Shown: positions 1 through 8,711 of the stretch, one piece after another
Layout of the letters: each line of letters opens with the position of its first letter
How positions within the stretch are numbered: position 1 is the first letter of the stretch
Origin: Rhizobium aethiopicum
Lineage (GTDB): Bacteria > Pseudomonadota > Alphaproteobacteria > Rhizobiales > Rhizobiaceae
NCBI RefSeq assembly: GCF_014197535.1
Contig: NZ_JACIFV010000018.1
Span: 62,001-126,000, forward strand
DNA length: 64,000 nt
Direction of reading: 5' to 3'
Notes under the pieces: generated by a model
What the model was told of the DNA's origin: nothing
Seen by the model: only the letters and a program-made list of their open reading frames with translations
Databases searched by the model: none
Translations under genes and position numbers: made by a program

Positions 1-2
1 CG

Positions 3-389
3 ACCAAGCTTGATGCGGCTAAATCCTTCCTGAAATGGGCGACCTCCAAGGACTATGTGAAGATGGTCGGTGAGAAGGAAGGCTGGGTCGCCGTGCCGCC
101 CGGCACACGCAAATCCACTTACGCCCTGGCCGAATATCAGAAGGCGGCCCCCTTTGCCGATACCGTACTGAAGGCAATCCTCTCGGCCGATCCGGCAAAG
201 CCGACCAAGGATCCTGTTCCTTATACCGGCGTGCAATTCGTCGCCATTCCGGAATTCCAGGGCATCGGCACCATCGTCGGTCAACAGATCGGTGCGGCAT
301 TGTCCGGTCAGCAATCAGTCGATGCCGCTCTCGACAACGCGCAGAAGCAGGTCGAGCGCGACATGAAAAAGGCAGGCTACCCGAAGTGA
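3..389 (+). CDS. Sugar/polyol ABC transporter substrate-binding protein, C-terminal part (truncated by window edge)
   Basis: The reading frame is open from the first bases and ends in TGA, giving the last 128 residues of a periplasmic solute-binding protein. The helical stretch AAKSFLKWATSKDYVKMVG and the following PPGTRKSTY are typical of the C-terminal lobe of family 1 (COG1653) binding proteins of the sorbitol/mannitol SmoE type. The C-terminus is amphipathic and charged (DNAQKQVERDMKKAGYPK), as in that family. The N-terminus and signal peptide lie outside the window. A SmoS-like dehydrogenase follows about 150 nt downstream, which suggests polyol uptake. In classical smo operons the binding-protein gene comes first; here it is the last transporter gene before the dehydrogenases. 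Confidence 0.85.
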   Translation, partial: TKLDAAKSFLKWATSKDYVKMVGEKEGWVAVPPGTRKSTYALAEYQKAAPFADTVLKAILSADPAKPTKDPVPYTGVQFVAIPEFQGIGTIVGQQIGAALSGQQSVDAALDNAQKQVERDMKKAGYPK

Positions 390-396
390 GTTCGTC

Positions 397-459
397 CTCG
401 CGGTGGTGCTGCCGCGAGTTCCTCCCGGAGGTTTCGTCAGCGCTGCTGTCGAAACCTTC
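397..459 (+). promoter_or_regulatory. Two tandem intercistronic stem-loops after the binding-protein gene
   Basis: A 7-bp perfect stem (CTCGCGG at 397-403 with CCGCGAG at 412-418) is followed by an 8-bp perfect stem (AGGTTTCG at 429-436 with CGAAACCT at 450-457), extendable by two pairs. No U-run follows, so a classical terminator is unlikely. Position directly 3' of a binding-protein gene suggests an mRNA-stabilising or partial-termination element that lowers expression of the downstream dehydrogenases. Function is inferred. Confidence 0.5.
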
Positions 460-535
460 TGGCTGCCGGAGCCGATAACAGACAGGGCAGGCGCCGTAGA
501 TCTTCCGGCTCTACGTCGGCTGAATGGAGACAGAC

Positions 536-1306
536 ATGAGACTGAAAGACAAGATCGCCCTGATTACCGGCGGGGCACGCGGCATCGGATTGGGCTTCGC
601 CGAAGCCTTCGTCAAGGAGGGCGCCAAGGTCGTCATCGCCGATATTGACATCGAACGGGCAACGAGATCCGCTGCTGCGATCGGCCCCGCAGCAAAGGCG
701 ATGCAGCTTGACGTTACAGACCTTGCCGCGATCGAGGCTGTCGTCAATACGATCGATGCCGAGTTCGGCGGCATCGACATTCTGATCAACAATGCCGCCA
801 TCTTCGACATGGCGCCGGTCAACGAGATCACCGAGGAAAGTTATGACCGGGTCTTCTCCATCAACCTGAAGGGACCGCTCTTCATGATGAAGGCAGTCTC
901 GAACGTCATGATCAAGCGGGGCAGGGGTGGCAAGATCATCAACATGGCGAGCCAGGCCGGCCGCCGCGGCGAAGCGCTCGTGCTGCTCTATTGCGCATCG
1001 AAGGCCGCCATCATTTCGGCGACGCAGTCGGCCGCACTTGCGCTGGTGAAATACGGCATCAACGTCAATGCGATCGCACCGGGCGTCGTCGACGGTGAAC
1101 ATTGGGATGTCGTCGATGCCCATTTCGCCAAGTGGGAGGGCTTGAAGGCGGGCGAGAAGAAGGCCGCGGTTGCCAAATCCGTTCCGATCGGCCGTTTCGC
1201 CACACCTGACGACATCAAGGGTCTGGCCGTCTTCCTGGCTTCCGCCGATAGCGATTATATTCTCGCCCAGACCTACAATGTCGACGGCGGCAACTGGATG
1301 AGTTGA
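536..1306 (+). CDS. smoS: SmoS-like sorbitol (L-iditol) 2-dehydrogenase, SDR family
   Basis: A 256-residue classical short-chain dehydrogenase/reductase. Visible are the NAD-binding TGGARGIG near residue 11, NNAA near 85, and catalytic Ser139, Tyr152 and Lys156 in YCASK. The C-terminus ends in YNVDGGNWMS, common in rhizobial sorbitol dehydrogenases. The expected reaction is oxidation of D-sorbitol to fructose, or of related polyols, with NAD in the cytoplasm. The ATG at 536 was preferred to the one at 524 because GGAG at 526-529 is well spaced for it. It follows the ABC binding-protein gene and touches the next dehydrogenase locus. The exact polyol cannot be read from sequence. Confidence 0.85.
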   Translation: MRLKDKIALITGGARGIGLGFAEAFVKEGAKVVIADIDIERATRSAAAIGPAAKAMQLDVTDLAAIEAVVNTIDAEFGGIDILINNAAIFDMAPVNEITEESYDRVFSINLKGPLFMMKAVSNVMIKRGRGGKIINMASQAGRRGEALVLLYCASKAAIISATQSAALALVKYGINVNAIAPGVVDGEHWDVVDAHFAKWEGLKAGEKKAAVAKSVPIGRFATPDDIKGLAVFLASADSDYILAQTYNVDGGNWMS

Positions 1307-1344
1307 TCGCTCTGCAGCTGCCACCAAGCCGGGGAGCCAAAGGA

Positions 1345-2355
1345 ATGGAAGCCATCTGCTATACCGAAAAGGGCGTCGCGGTCACCAAGACGCTGCCGGT
1401 GCCGGAGCTGAGGCCCGGCCATGCGCTGGTGCGCGTGCGCGCGGCCGGCCTTTGCCATACCGATATCGACGTCCTTCATGGCCGTTACGGCGAGGGCCGT
1501 TTCCCGCTGGTTCCCTGCCATGAATATGCCGGCGTGGTCGAGGCGGTCGCTGGCGACGTCTCCGGCCTTGCCGTCGGCGCCCGGGTCGTCGTCGATCCCA
1601 ATCTTCCCTGCGGAGAATGCCCGGCCTGCCGCAAGGGGTTGACCAATCTCTGCCGTGACCTGAAGGCCTATGGGGTGACGGAGAACGGCGGTTTTGCCGA
1701 ATACAGCCTGGTCAGGACCGATCATCTCTATGAGATTGGCGATCTCGACTTCAACCTCGCCGCACTTGCCGAGCCGCTCGCCTGCGTCTTGAACGGCCTT
1801 AACAGCGCCGGCCTGAGGACCGGTCCTGCGGGAACGCAGACCGCGCTGGTCTTCGGCGCCGGACCGATCGGGCTGTTGCTGGCGTTGTCCCTGAAAGCCA
1901 AGGGCGTTTCATCGGTAACGGTCGCCGATATCAATGAGGGACGGCTTGCCTTTGCGGAAAAGCTGGGGCTGGAGATAACAGTTTCGTGTTCCCAGGCACT
2001 CGCGGAACGCCGCCGGGCCTTCGATTTCGTCGCCGATGCGACCGGGATCGCCCGCGTCGTGGAAGGCATGATCGATTTCACCGCCGATGGCGGCACGGTT
2101 CTCGTCTTCGGTGTCTGCGCGCCCGACCAGCGCATTTCCATCTCGCCCTTCGAGATCTTCCGGCGCCAGATCCGTTTCGCCGGGTCCCATTCGCTGAACC
2201 GCAACATTCCCGAGGCGCTTGCCATCCTCAAACGGGACGAGGGCGCTATGGCTGCGCTGGTTTCCCATCGCCTGCCACTCGGCGAGGTGTTGCCTTTCAT
2301 CACCAGAAAGTCCGCCGATCCGGCAACGATGAAGGTACAGTTCTCCATCGATTAA
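1345..2355 (+). CDS. Zinc-dependent alcohol/polyol dehydrogenase (MDR family)
   Basis: A 336-residue medium-chain dehydrogenase. Catalytic zinc ligands are visible as Cys37 (LCHTD) and His59-Glu60 (PCHEYAG). The structural zinc site has four cysteines (89, 92, 95, 103) in CGECPACRKGLTNLC. A Rossmann motif VFGAGPIG lies near residue 170. It probably oxidises a sugar alcohol or a secondary alcohol with NAD(P). The ATG at 1345 was chosen because GGGGAG at 1331-1336 sits about 8 nt upstream; the open frame reaches back to 1303. It is co-directional with smoS, 38 nt downstream, so it probably shares its operon and feeds the same pathway. Confidence 0.85.
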   Translation: MEAICYTEKGVAVTKTLPVPELRPGHALVRVRAAGLCHTDIDVLHGRYGEGRFPLVPCHEYAGVVEAVAGDVSGLAVGARVVVDPNLPCGECPACRKGLTNLCRDLKAYGVTENGGFAEYSLVRTDHLYEIGDLDFNLAALAEPLACVLNGLNSAGLRTGPAGTQTALVFGAGPIGLLLALSLKAKGVSSVTVADINEGRLAFAEKLGLEITVSCSQALAERRRAFDFVADATGIARVVEGMIDFTADGGTVLVFGVCAPDQRISISPFEIFRRQIRFAGSHSLNRNIPEALAILKRDEGAMAALVSHRLPLGEVLPFITRKSADPATMKVQFSID

Positions 2356-2459
2356 TCTTGAACTATCGCCGTCATCACGGCCGCTCGACAGGACCGCTTT
2401 TCGTTCGGCGATGAGTCATCTAGAAAGCCGTCAGAAACGCCATGTCAGGAGATCAGGTG

Positions 2460-3491
2460 GTGGGAAAGACGATCAAAACCATGGAGGACTTTTCGGAGTT
2501 CGTCGGCCTGTCGCGTCCCACCGTCTCCAAATATTTCAGCGACCCGATGTCCGTGCGCCAGAAGACCCGGGAGACGATCGAGCAGGCCCTGAAGAAATCG
2601 GGGTTCCGACCGAACATATTCGCCGTCAATCTCAACCGGCGGCGCAGCAATATTCTCGGCGTCATCATTCCCAATTCCACCGATCCCTTCTATATGGCGC
2701 TTACCCGCCGCATCGAGATGATCGCCAACGAAACGGGCTTCCTTGCCTTCGTCCTGTCGTCGGACGGCAAGGCCGAGATGGAAGACCGGGCGATCAAGAC
2801 GCTGAAATCGATGAATGTCGCCGGCGCGATCATTGCGCCGCTCGGCGTCGAATCCCATCATGCGACGCTCGACGAACTCGGCCGCAGCGTGCCCCTCATC
2901 TATGTGGACTCGCCGCTCGACGAGACGTCCTCTTTCGTCGGCACCAACAATCGCCAGAGTTTTAGCCTGATCGTCGACTATCTCTGCCGCTCGGGCGAGC
3001 CGCCCTGCTACTTCGGCATGCCGCATGTCAACACCAACGCGCTGACACGCCAGACGGCATACCTGGAGGCGATGGAGCAGTTTCGCATGGCGCCCAGTAT
3101 TGTCGAGCTTACCGACAGCAAGAGCTGGGATTTCGAGCGTTTCGGCTTCGAGGAGGCAACCCGCATCCTGGCGTCGGGCCAGGGCTTCCCGACACGCACC
3201 GTACTCTGCGCCAACGACCGCGTCGCCTTCGGCGTCATCGCTGCCGCCTACCAGCTGGGCGTCAAGGTCGGCCACGGCGCCAGCCATGACCTGCGTGTCG
3301 CCGGACATGACGACCATCCACTGTCCCGCTACGCCTGCCCGCCGATCACCACGGTTGCGCAGAACTATAACGAGATCGGCCGGCTGGCGATCGAGCTGTT
3401 GCTTGACAGGCTCGGTGAAGGCGAGGGGCCGGCCGCGCCGGCGGACCGCATTCTTATCAATGCCGAACTGATGCTGCGGGCTTCGGCCTGA
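2460..3491 (+). CDS. LacI-family transcriptional regulator of the polyol locus
   Basis: An N-terminal LacI helix-turn-helix is visible (MEDFSEFVGLSRPTVSKYF), followed by a hinge-like segment and a periplasmic-binding-protein-like effector domain (IIPNSTDPFY, ANDRVAFGV). Length is about 343 residues, normal for the family. GTG at 2460 is preferred: AGGAG at 2447-2451 sits 8 nt upstream and the protein then begins VGKTIKTMEDF. An ATG at 2442 would add six residues. It lies downstream of the dehydrogenases in the same direction and presumably represses the operon when the polyol is absent. It ends 7 nt from the convergent dehydratase gene. Confidence 0.85.
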   Translation: MGKTIKTMEDFSEFVGLSRPTVSKYFSDPMSVRQKTRETIEQALKKSGFRPNIFAVNLNRRRSNILGVIIPNSTDPFYMALTRRIEMIANETGFLAFVLSSDGKAEMEDRAIKTLKSMNVAGAIIAPLGVESHHATLDELGRSVPLIYVDSPLDETSSFVGTNNRQSFSLIVDYLCRSGEPPCYFGMPHVNTNALTRQTAYLEAMEQFRMAPSIVELTDSKSWDFERFGFEEATRILASGQGFPTRTVLCANDRVAFGVIAAAYQLGVKVGHGASHDLRVAGHDDHPLSRYACPPITTVAQNYNEIGRLAIELLLDRLGEGEGPAAPADRILINAELMLRASA

Positions 3492-3498
3492 CGGCCTT

Positions 3499-5388
3499 TC
3501 AGGCGCGGGGCAGACCTGCTGGTCTCAGATGTTTCCTCAGTGCCGCAATCCTGAAAATGGCGTTCGCGGCGCCATAACCACGATAACCGCGCCGCTCGAC
3601 GATCTCGAAGAACAGGCCCTCGCCATAGGTCGGGCTGTAGAGCTGGAAATATTCGCCGGAGTCATCGCGATCGTAGAGGATATTGTTGGCCTTGAGGCGA
3701 TCGGCAAATTCGGCGTCGAGGCCGAAGCGGGCTTCGAGATCGTCATAATAATTCGGCGAAATCGCCAGCGACACGAAGCCGTTTGCGGCAAGGGCAGCGG
3801 CGGTGGCAAAGATGTCGTCCGTCCTGAAGGCGAGATGCTGGATGCCGGAGCCGAAGGTTTCGGCGATGAAGCGGCCGGCTAGCGTGTTGCGGTTTTCCGC
3901 GCCGTTCATGGTGATGCGCAGCGAACCTTCGCTGTTCTCGACCACCTGGCTGCGGACGATGCCGGAGGGATCGACGATATCGACCATCGGCGTCTTCTCA
4001 GCTTCGACGAGCGAGGTATAGAACAAGAGCCAGGTCAGCAGCTCCTCGTATTTCATCGTCTGCGCCATATGATCGATCGATCGCAGCCCGGCCGGCTGCA
4101 AAGCGGCATCATCCTCGATCGCATCGAATTCGATTTCCCAGATGCGACCAAGCTCGCTCTTGCGGTCGAGAAAATAAAGCACTCCTCCGCCGACGCCGCG
4201 AACCGCAGGCATCTCGATCTCGCCGGCATCGAGCGATTGAGCAAACCGTTCGGCGCCAAGCACCACGGCGCGCTGCAGGGCTGCCTCGGCATCATCGACC
4301 ATCAGGCCGGCGGCATAGGCCGAGGTGCCGTGCACGGCATAGGAGGCGCTGGCAAATCCCTTCCGCTCGGTGTTGATCACGAGATTGATGGCGCCCTGGC
4401 GGAAGACCGTCACCCGCTTGGTCTTGTGTCTCGCCGCCTGCCGGAAACCGAGGCTTGCAAACAGCGCCTCGAGTTCCCGCGCCTCCTCCTCGTCGGCGGT
4501 GAACTCGATGAAAGCGATGCCCTCGACGGCAGCGCGCGGCGGCATAGCGGGCACCGGCAGCGCGCTTTCCGGCTGCTGCCGCTTCACCTGATCTCCGAGA
4601 TAGATCAGCGAACGGCGGCCGTCGACGGCGATCGCGGTCGGCGAACCGCCGCGGAATTGGTCGTTGAAGATCTCCAGCGAGAGATAGCCGTCATAGCCGG
4701 TTGCCGCCGCAGCCTTCATGAAATCAAGCACCGGCAGGTCGCCTTCACCCGGCATGTTGCGGAAGTGCCTGCTCCAATAGAGCAGGTCCATGTCGATCAG
4801 CGGCGCATCGGCAAGCTGGATGATGAAGATCTTCTCCTTCGGGATCGACCGGATCGAGTTGACGTCGATCTTGCGCGACAGGGTATGAAAGCTGTCGAGG
4901 ATCAGGCCGACATTCGGATGATCGGCCCGCCGGACGATCTCCCAGGCGTCGCGGTGATCATGAATGTGGCGGCCCCAGGCAAGCGCTTCGTAGCCGACGC
5001 GCAGACCGCGTTTGGCGGCGCGCTCGCCGAGTTCATGAAAATCGGCCGCCGCCCGGTCGAGACCGCCGAGTGATGCCGGCGAGACGTTGGAGCAGACCAG
5101 CACGAGGTCGGTGCCCATCTCCTGCATGAGGTCGAATTTGCGCTCGGCCCGGTCGAAGGTGCGGCCGCGCAGCGGCTCGGGCATGCCTTCGAAATCGCGG
5201 AACGGCTGAAAGAGGGTGATCTCCATACCGAGATCGCGCACCATGCGGCCGACCTCCTTCGGGCTTTCGTCGAAGATCAGCAGATCATTCTCGAAGATCT
5301 CCACCCCGTCGAAGCCGGCCTTGGCGATCGCCTCCAGCTTGTCGCGGAGGTCGCCGCTCAGCGAAACAGTCGCAATCGATGTCTTCAT
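3499..5388 (-). CDS. quiC: 3-dehydroshikimate dehydratase, QuiC1-type two-domain protein
   Basis: A 629-residue fusion. Residues 1-270 form a sugar-phosphate isomerase/epimerase-like TIM barrel with a metal quartet Glu134, Asp165, Gln191, Glu239, matching the spacing known from QuiC1-type 3-dehydroshikimate dehydratases. Residues 285-620 form a 4-hydroxyphenylpyruvate-dioxygenase-like domain that keeps an apparent 2-His-1-Glu set (His440 in SIDHMAQ, His518 in QHLAFRTDD, Glu595 in FFEIVERRGYRGYG). The reaction is 3-dehydroshikimate to protocatechuate, which enters the beta-ketoadipate pathway. It is last in a minus-strand series with aroE and a TRAP transporter. The role of the C-terminal domain is not established by the sequence. 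Confidence 0.88.
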   Translation of the reverse strand: MKTSIATVSLSGDLRDKLEAIAKAGFDGVEIFENDLLIFDESPKEVGRMVRDLGMEITLFQPFRDFEGMPEPLRGRTFDRAERKFDLMQEMGTDLVLVCSNVSPASLGGLDRAAADFHELGERAAKRGLRVGYEALAWGRHIHDHRDAWEIVRRADHPNVGLILDSFHTLSRKIDVNSIRSIPKEKIFIIQLADAPLIDMDLLYWSRHFRNMPGEGDLPVLDFMKAAAATGYDGYLSLEIFNDQFRGGSPTAIAVDGRRSLIYLGDQVKRQQPESALPVPAMPPRAAVEGIAFIEFTADEEEARELEALFASLGFRQAARHKTKRVTVFRQGAINLVINTERKGFASASYAVHGTSAYAAGLMVDDAEAALQRAVVLGAERFAQSLDAGEIEMPAVRGVGGGVLYFLDRKSELGRIWEIEFDAIEDDAALQPAGLRSIDHMAQTMKYEELLTWLLFYTSLVEAEKTPMVDIVDPSGIVRSQVVENSEGSLRITMNGAENRNTLAGRFIAETFGSGIQHLAFRTDDIFATAAALAANGFVSLAISPNYYDDLEARFGLDAEFADRLKANNILYDRDDSGEYFQLYSPTYGEGLFFEIVERRGYRGYGAANAIFRIAALRKHLRPAGLPRA

Positions 5389-5411
5389 GGGGAGTGGTCC
5401 TTGCGAGAGCG

Positions 5412-6272
5412 TTAAGTCGTCATGGTCTTGAAATGGGCGAGCATGCGAGCGGCATCGGGTTCCCTGCCGGTAATCAGGCGAAAGGCGCCGACCGCCTGAA
5501 AGACCGCCATGCCGCCGCCATCAAGCGTCCGGCAGCCGCGCTGCCTCGCTCGCCGTAATAGCTCGGTCTCCAGGGGGAAGTACACGATTTCGGCGACCCA
5601 ATGCCGCCTCTCCAGGAGTTCGGGCGGAAGCGGCGTGCCGGGATATTTGGCCATACCGGTCGGCGTCGCGTTGATCAGCCCGGATGCCGTCTTCATCGCG
5701 GCCTCAAGGTCGTTGCCGGCGGTGATCGACGCATCGGGAAAGAGCGCGGACATCGTTTCCGCCAGATCGACGGCGCGCTCATGCTCGCGATCGAAGACCG
5801 TCAGTCTCTTCAGGCCAAGCGTCAGGATCGCATAGGCGGTTGCGACACCCGCTCCGCCCGCTCCAAGCTGGACGGCCGAGGAAAGATCGGCTTGCGGCAG
5901 CCCGCGCCGGAAGCTCTCGGCGAAGCCCCACCAGTCGGTATTATGCCCGAAGCGCTTGTTGTCTTTCAGCACGACCGTGTTGACGGCGCCGAGTGCCCGG
6001 GCTTCCGGCGACAGCTCGTCGAGCAGGGCAATGACGAGCTGCTTGCAGGGATGGGTGATGTTGAGGCCGGCAAGACCACGCTCTTCGCCATCCGCGACCA
6101 GCCGCGAAAGATCGGCAGGCGAGGCATTCAGCGTGACGAGATCGATCAGCTCATAATCGTATTCCAGCCCCTGGGCCGCACCTTCCTCCATATGCATGGC
6201 AGGCGTCAGCGAGGCCTGGATGCCGGAGCCGATCAGCCCGGCCTTCAGCGGTTTCAGCAGTGTCTCGGCCAT
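5412..6272 (-). CDS. aroE: Shikimate/quinate dehydrogenase (AroE family, probably NAD-preferring)
   Basis: A 286-residue AroE-family enzyme. Substrate-binding and catalytic residues are visible: NITHPCK with Lys77, and NTDWWGF with Asp113. The nucleotide site GAGGAGVATAYA starts near 137. After the second Rossmann strand the sequence is VFDREHERA, with Asp161 where biosynthetic NADP-dependent AroE proteins usually carry an NRT motif. That favours NAD and a catabolic, QsuD/YdiB-like role (inference). It would oxidise shikimate or quinate to the 3-dehydro compounds. It lies 23 nt upstream of the dehydratase, consistent with a catabolic operon rather than the biosynthetic aro set. Confidence 0.88.
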   Translation of the reverse strand: MAETLLKPLKAGLIGSGIQASLTPAMHMEEGAAQGLEYDYELIDLVTLNASPADLSRLVADGEERGLAGLNITHPCKQLVIALLDELSPEARALGAVNTVVLKDNKRFGHNTDWWGFAESFRRGLPQADLSSAVQLGAGGAGVATAYAILTLGLKRLTVFDREHERAVDLAETMSALFPDASITAGNDLEAAMKTASGLINATPTGMAKYPGTPLPPELLERRHWVAEIVYFPLETELLRRARQRGCRTLDGGGMAVFQAVGAFRLITGREPDAARMLAHFKTMTT

Positions 6273-6303
6273 GCGCCAGGTTCCGTTTGCTCGTGATGGG
6301 AAA

Positions 6304-6326
6304 GGCCCGCAGGATCGCTGCGGGCC
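6304..6326 (-). promoter_or_regulatory. Stem-loop between dctP and aroE
   Basis: A 9-bp perfect stem (GGCCCGCAG at 6304-6312, CTGCGGGCC at 6318-6326) with a GATCG loop lies 10 nt past the stop of the binding-protein gene. On the minus strand it is followed by TTTCCC, a weak T-run, so partial termination is possible. This could explain high expression of the binding protein relative to the two enzymes. Confidence 0.5.
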
Positions 6327-6335
6327 CTGGTCCGT

Positions 6336-7352
6336 TTACTTGCCGCGAACCGTGTCGAGCTCCTTGAAGAGCTGTGTGACGGTCTCCGCGCCGATCTCAG
6401 CCGTGAACTTGTCGATCAGCGGCTTGACGGCGTCGCGCAGCTTCTGCGTCTCTTCGGGGCTAAGTTCAGCGACTTCCATGCCGGTCTTCTTGATTTCCGC
6501 GATCGCGTTGGCATCCTTTTCCCTGGACACCTTGCGCTGGTAGTCGCGGGCTTCCGTCGCGGCCGACTGGAAGACCGCCTTTTCTTCATCGTTCAGGCTG
6601 TCCCAGAACTTCTTGCTGATGAGCACGATCTGCGGATTGTACTGGTGACGGGTGATCGTCATGTACTTCTGCACTTCGAAGAATTTGGCGTTGATGATGT
6701 TGGCGGCCGGGTTCTCCTGGCCGTCGACGGTGCCGGTCTCAAGCGCTGTATAGAGCTCCGTATAGGGCAGCGGCACGGCATTGGCCCCTAGGCTGTTGAA
6801 GAGTTCGATCGGGATCGGCGACTGGATCGTGCGGATCTTCAGGCCCTTGATATCCTCGAGCTTGGTGACGGGATGACGGTTGTTGGTGAGATTGCGGAAG
6901 CCGAGCTCCCAATAGCCGAGACCAACGAGGCCATTATCGGGCAGAAGCTTCATCAGGTCGGTGCCGAACGCACCGTCCATCACCTTGTCGGCCTCTTCGC
7001 CGCTGTTGAAGAGGAAGGGCAGGTCGACAGCGCCGAACTGTTTGACGTTGCTGGCGAGAATACCGGCGTTGAGCACCGTCATCTCGATCACGCCGCCCTG
7101 CAGCGCCGACACGGTCTGGACATCGCCGCCGAGCACGCCGCCCGGAAACAGCTTGACCTCGATCTTGCCGCCGCTCTTTTCTTTCATCAGCTCGGCAAAC
7201 TTCTCCATGCCCATGACCTGGGGATGGCCCTTGTTGTTGGCAGCGGCGAATTTGAGGCTGTGTTCGCGGATTTCGGCCACCGCAGGGCCGCTTGCCAGGA
7301 GGGCGATCGGCAGGGCCAGCCCCAGAGCCAGTTTCGTCAATCTAGTCAGCAT
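6336..7352 (-). CDS. dctP: TRAP transporter solute-binding protein, DctP family
   Basis: A 338-residue secreted binding protein with a signal peptide (about residues 1-26, hydrophobic LALGLALPIALLASGPAVA before a cleavage-like AVAEI). The body shows DctP features such as GGVLGGDVQTVSALQGG, IKGLKIRTIQSPI and YTELYTALETGTVDGQENP. The start at 7352 has GGAGG seven nt upstream; the open frame runs back to 7406 without such a site. It delivers an organic acid to the DctQM membrane complex. Given the neighbouring aroE and quiC genes, quinate or shikimate is the likely ligand (inference). Confidence 0.88.
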   Translation of the reverse strand: MLTRLTKLALGLALPIALLASGPAVAEIREHSLKFAAANNKGHPQVMGMEKFAELMKEKSGGKIEVKLFPGGVLGGDVQTVSALQGGVIEMTVLNAGILASNVKQFGAVDLPFLFNSGEEADKVMDGAFGTDLMKLLPDNGLVGLGYWELGFRNLTNNRHPVTKLEDIKGLKIRTIQSPIPIELFNSLGANAVPLPYTELYTALETGTVDGQENPAANIINAKFFEVQKYMTITRHQYNPQIVLISKKFWDSLNDEEKAVFQSAATEARDYQRKVSREKDANAIAEIKKTGMEVAELSPEETQKLRDAVKPLIDKFTAEIGAETVTQLFKELDTVRGK

Positions 7353-7420
7353 GTTTTCCTCCGAGGATGAGGCCGGTATCTCCCTCCGGCCATGTTGAAA
7401 TTCCATCGCCGCAGGCGAAG

Positions 7421-8701
7421 TCAGTGCCCGAACCAGGCGACCGGCGCGGTCACCAGTGTGGGAAAAAGGACGAGCAGAAAGAGAACGATCAGTTCGGCGA
7501 TCATGAAGGGAATGACGCCCTTCATCAGATCCTCCATCGAAAGCTTCGACACGCCGCAGATGACGTTGAGCACCGTGCCGACCGGCGGCGTTATCAGCCC
7601 GATCGAATTATTGATGATGAACAGCACGCCGAAATAGACCGGATCGATCCCCGCCTGCTTGATGATGGGCATCAGCACCGGCGTCATGACGAGGATCGTC
7701 GGCGTCATGTCCATGGCGGTACCGACGACGACGATCAGCACCATGATGGCAAGCAGCAGCAGTGTCTGATTGTCCATGAGCGGTTCGACGAGAGCGGCGA
7801 GTTCGCCGGGCACGTCGGCGACGGTGATCAGCCAGGCCGAAACGGCGGCGCAGGCCACCAGGAACATCACCACTGAGGTGATTTTCGCGGCAGCGACGAA
7901 GACCTCGAACAACCGCGACGGCGGCAGCTCGCGATAGACGACCATCGACACGAAGAGCGAATAGACAGCCGCGACGACACCGGCTTCGGTCGGCGTGAAC
8001 ACGCCGAATTTCAGGCCGACGATGATGATGACGGGCAGCATCAGCGCCCAGATGCTCTCGGCGAATGCCCTCATCCGCACCGCCCTGCTTTGCTTCGGTG
8101 GAAGGGCGAACTGCTCCTTGCGCGCCACGATCAGCCAGGTGACGCAAAGGGCCGCGCCGATCATCAGGCCCGGGAAAATGCCGGCCAGGAACAGCTTGGT
8201 GATCGAAACCCCGCCGATCACGCCATAAAGGATGAAGCCGATCGAGGGCGGGATGATCGGGCCAATGATCGAGGCGGAAGCAAGCAGACCGCCGGCGCGA
8301 GCAGGATCATGGCCCGATTTCAGCATCATCGGGAAGAGCAGGGCGCCAAGCGCGGCCGCATCGGCGACGGCCGATCCGGAAAGGCTCGACAGCACACAGG
8401 CCGCGAAGATGGCGACGAAGCCGAGGCCGCCTCTGATATGGCCGACCATGGCCATGGCGAGATTGACGATGCGGCGTGACAGGCCGCCTGTGTTCATCAC
8501 CTCGCCGGCGAGAAGGAAGAAAGGCACGGCCATCAGCGGAAAGCTGTCGGCGCCGTTCAGCACGTTCTGCGCGACGATCTGCGCATCGAACATGCCGAGA
8601 TACATCATCAGCGCCACGCCTGTGATGATGAGGGCAAAGGCGATCGGAACGCCGAGCGCCATCGGACCGAGAAGGGCGCCGAGGAAGATCGTGACAGTCA
8701 T
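7421..8701 (-). CDS. dctM: TRAP transporter large permease, DctM subunit
   Basis: A 426-residue, highly hydrophobic protein with about twelve predicted membrane segments. Family signatures are visible: AVPFFLLAGEVMNTGGLSRR, SGSAVADAAALG, GPIIPPSIGFILYGV and the C-terminal NNSIGLITPPVGTVLNV. It forms the sodium-coupled transport subunit with DctQ. It starts at ATG 8701, 10 nt after the dctQ stop, and is followed by dctP, so the order is Q-M-P on the minus strand. Confidence 0.92.
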   Translation of the reverse strand: MTVTIFLGALLGPMALGVPIAFALIITGVALMMYLGMFDAQIVAQNVLNGADSFPLMAVPFFLLAGEVMNTGGLSRRIVNLAMAMVGHIRGGLGFVAIFAACVLSSLSGSAVADAAALGALLFPMMLKSGHDPARAGGLLASASIIGPIIPPSIGFILYGVIGGVSITKLFLAGIFPGLMIGAALCVTWLIVARKEQFALPPKQSRAVRMRAFAESIWALMLPVIIIVGLKFGVFTPTEAGVVAAVYSLFVSMVVYRELPPSRLFEVFVAAAKITSVVMFLVACAAVSAWLITVADVPGELAALVEPLMDNQTLLLLAIMVLIVVVGTAMDMTPTILVMTPVLMPIIKQAGIDPVYFGVLFIINNSIGLITPPVGTVLNVICGVSKLSMEDLMKGVIPFMIAELIVLFLLVLFPTLVTAPVAWFGH

Positions 8702-8711
8702 GACGCGCTCC

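Noticed and set aside
437..1327. 296-codon open frame antisense to smoS
   Set aside because: It mirrors the codon bias of smoS, has no ribosome-binding site or recognisable motif, and smoS has full catalytic signatures.
3486..3504. GCCTGA/TCAGGC hairpin at the end of the LacI gene
   Set aside because: Only 6 bp, overlapping both stop regions and without a T-run; too weak to call a terminator.
4069..5073. 334-codon plus-strand frame inside the dehydratase gene
   Set aside because: Shadow of a G/C-rich coding region; the minus-strand protein keeps all family residues.
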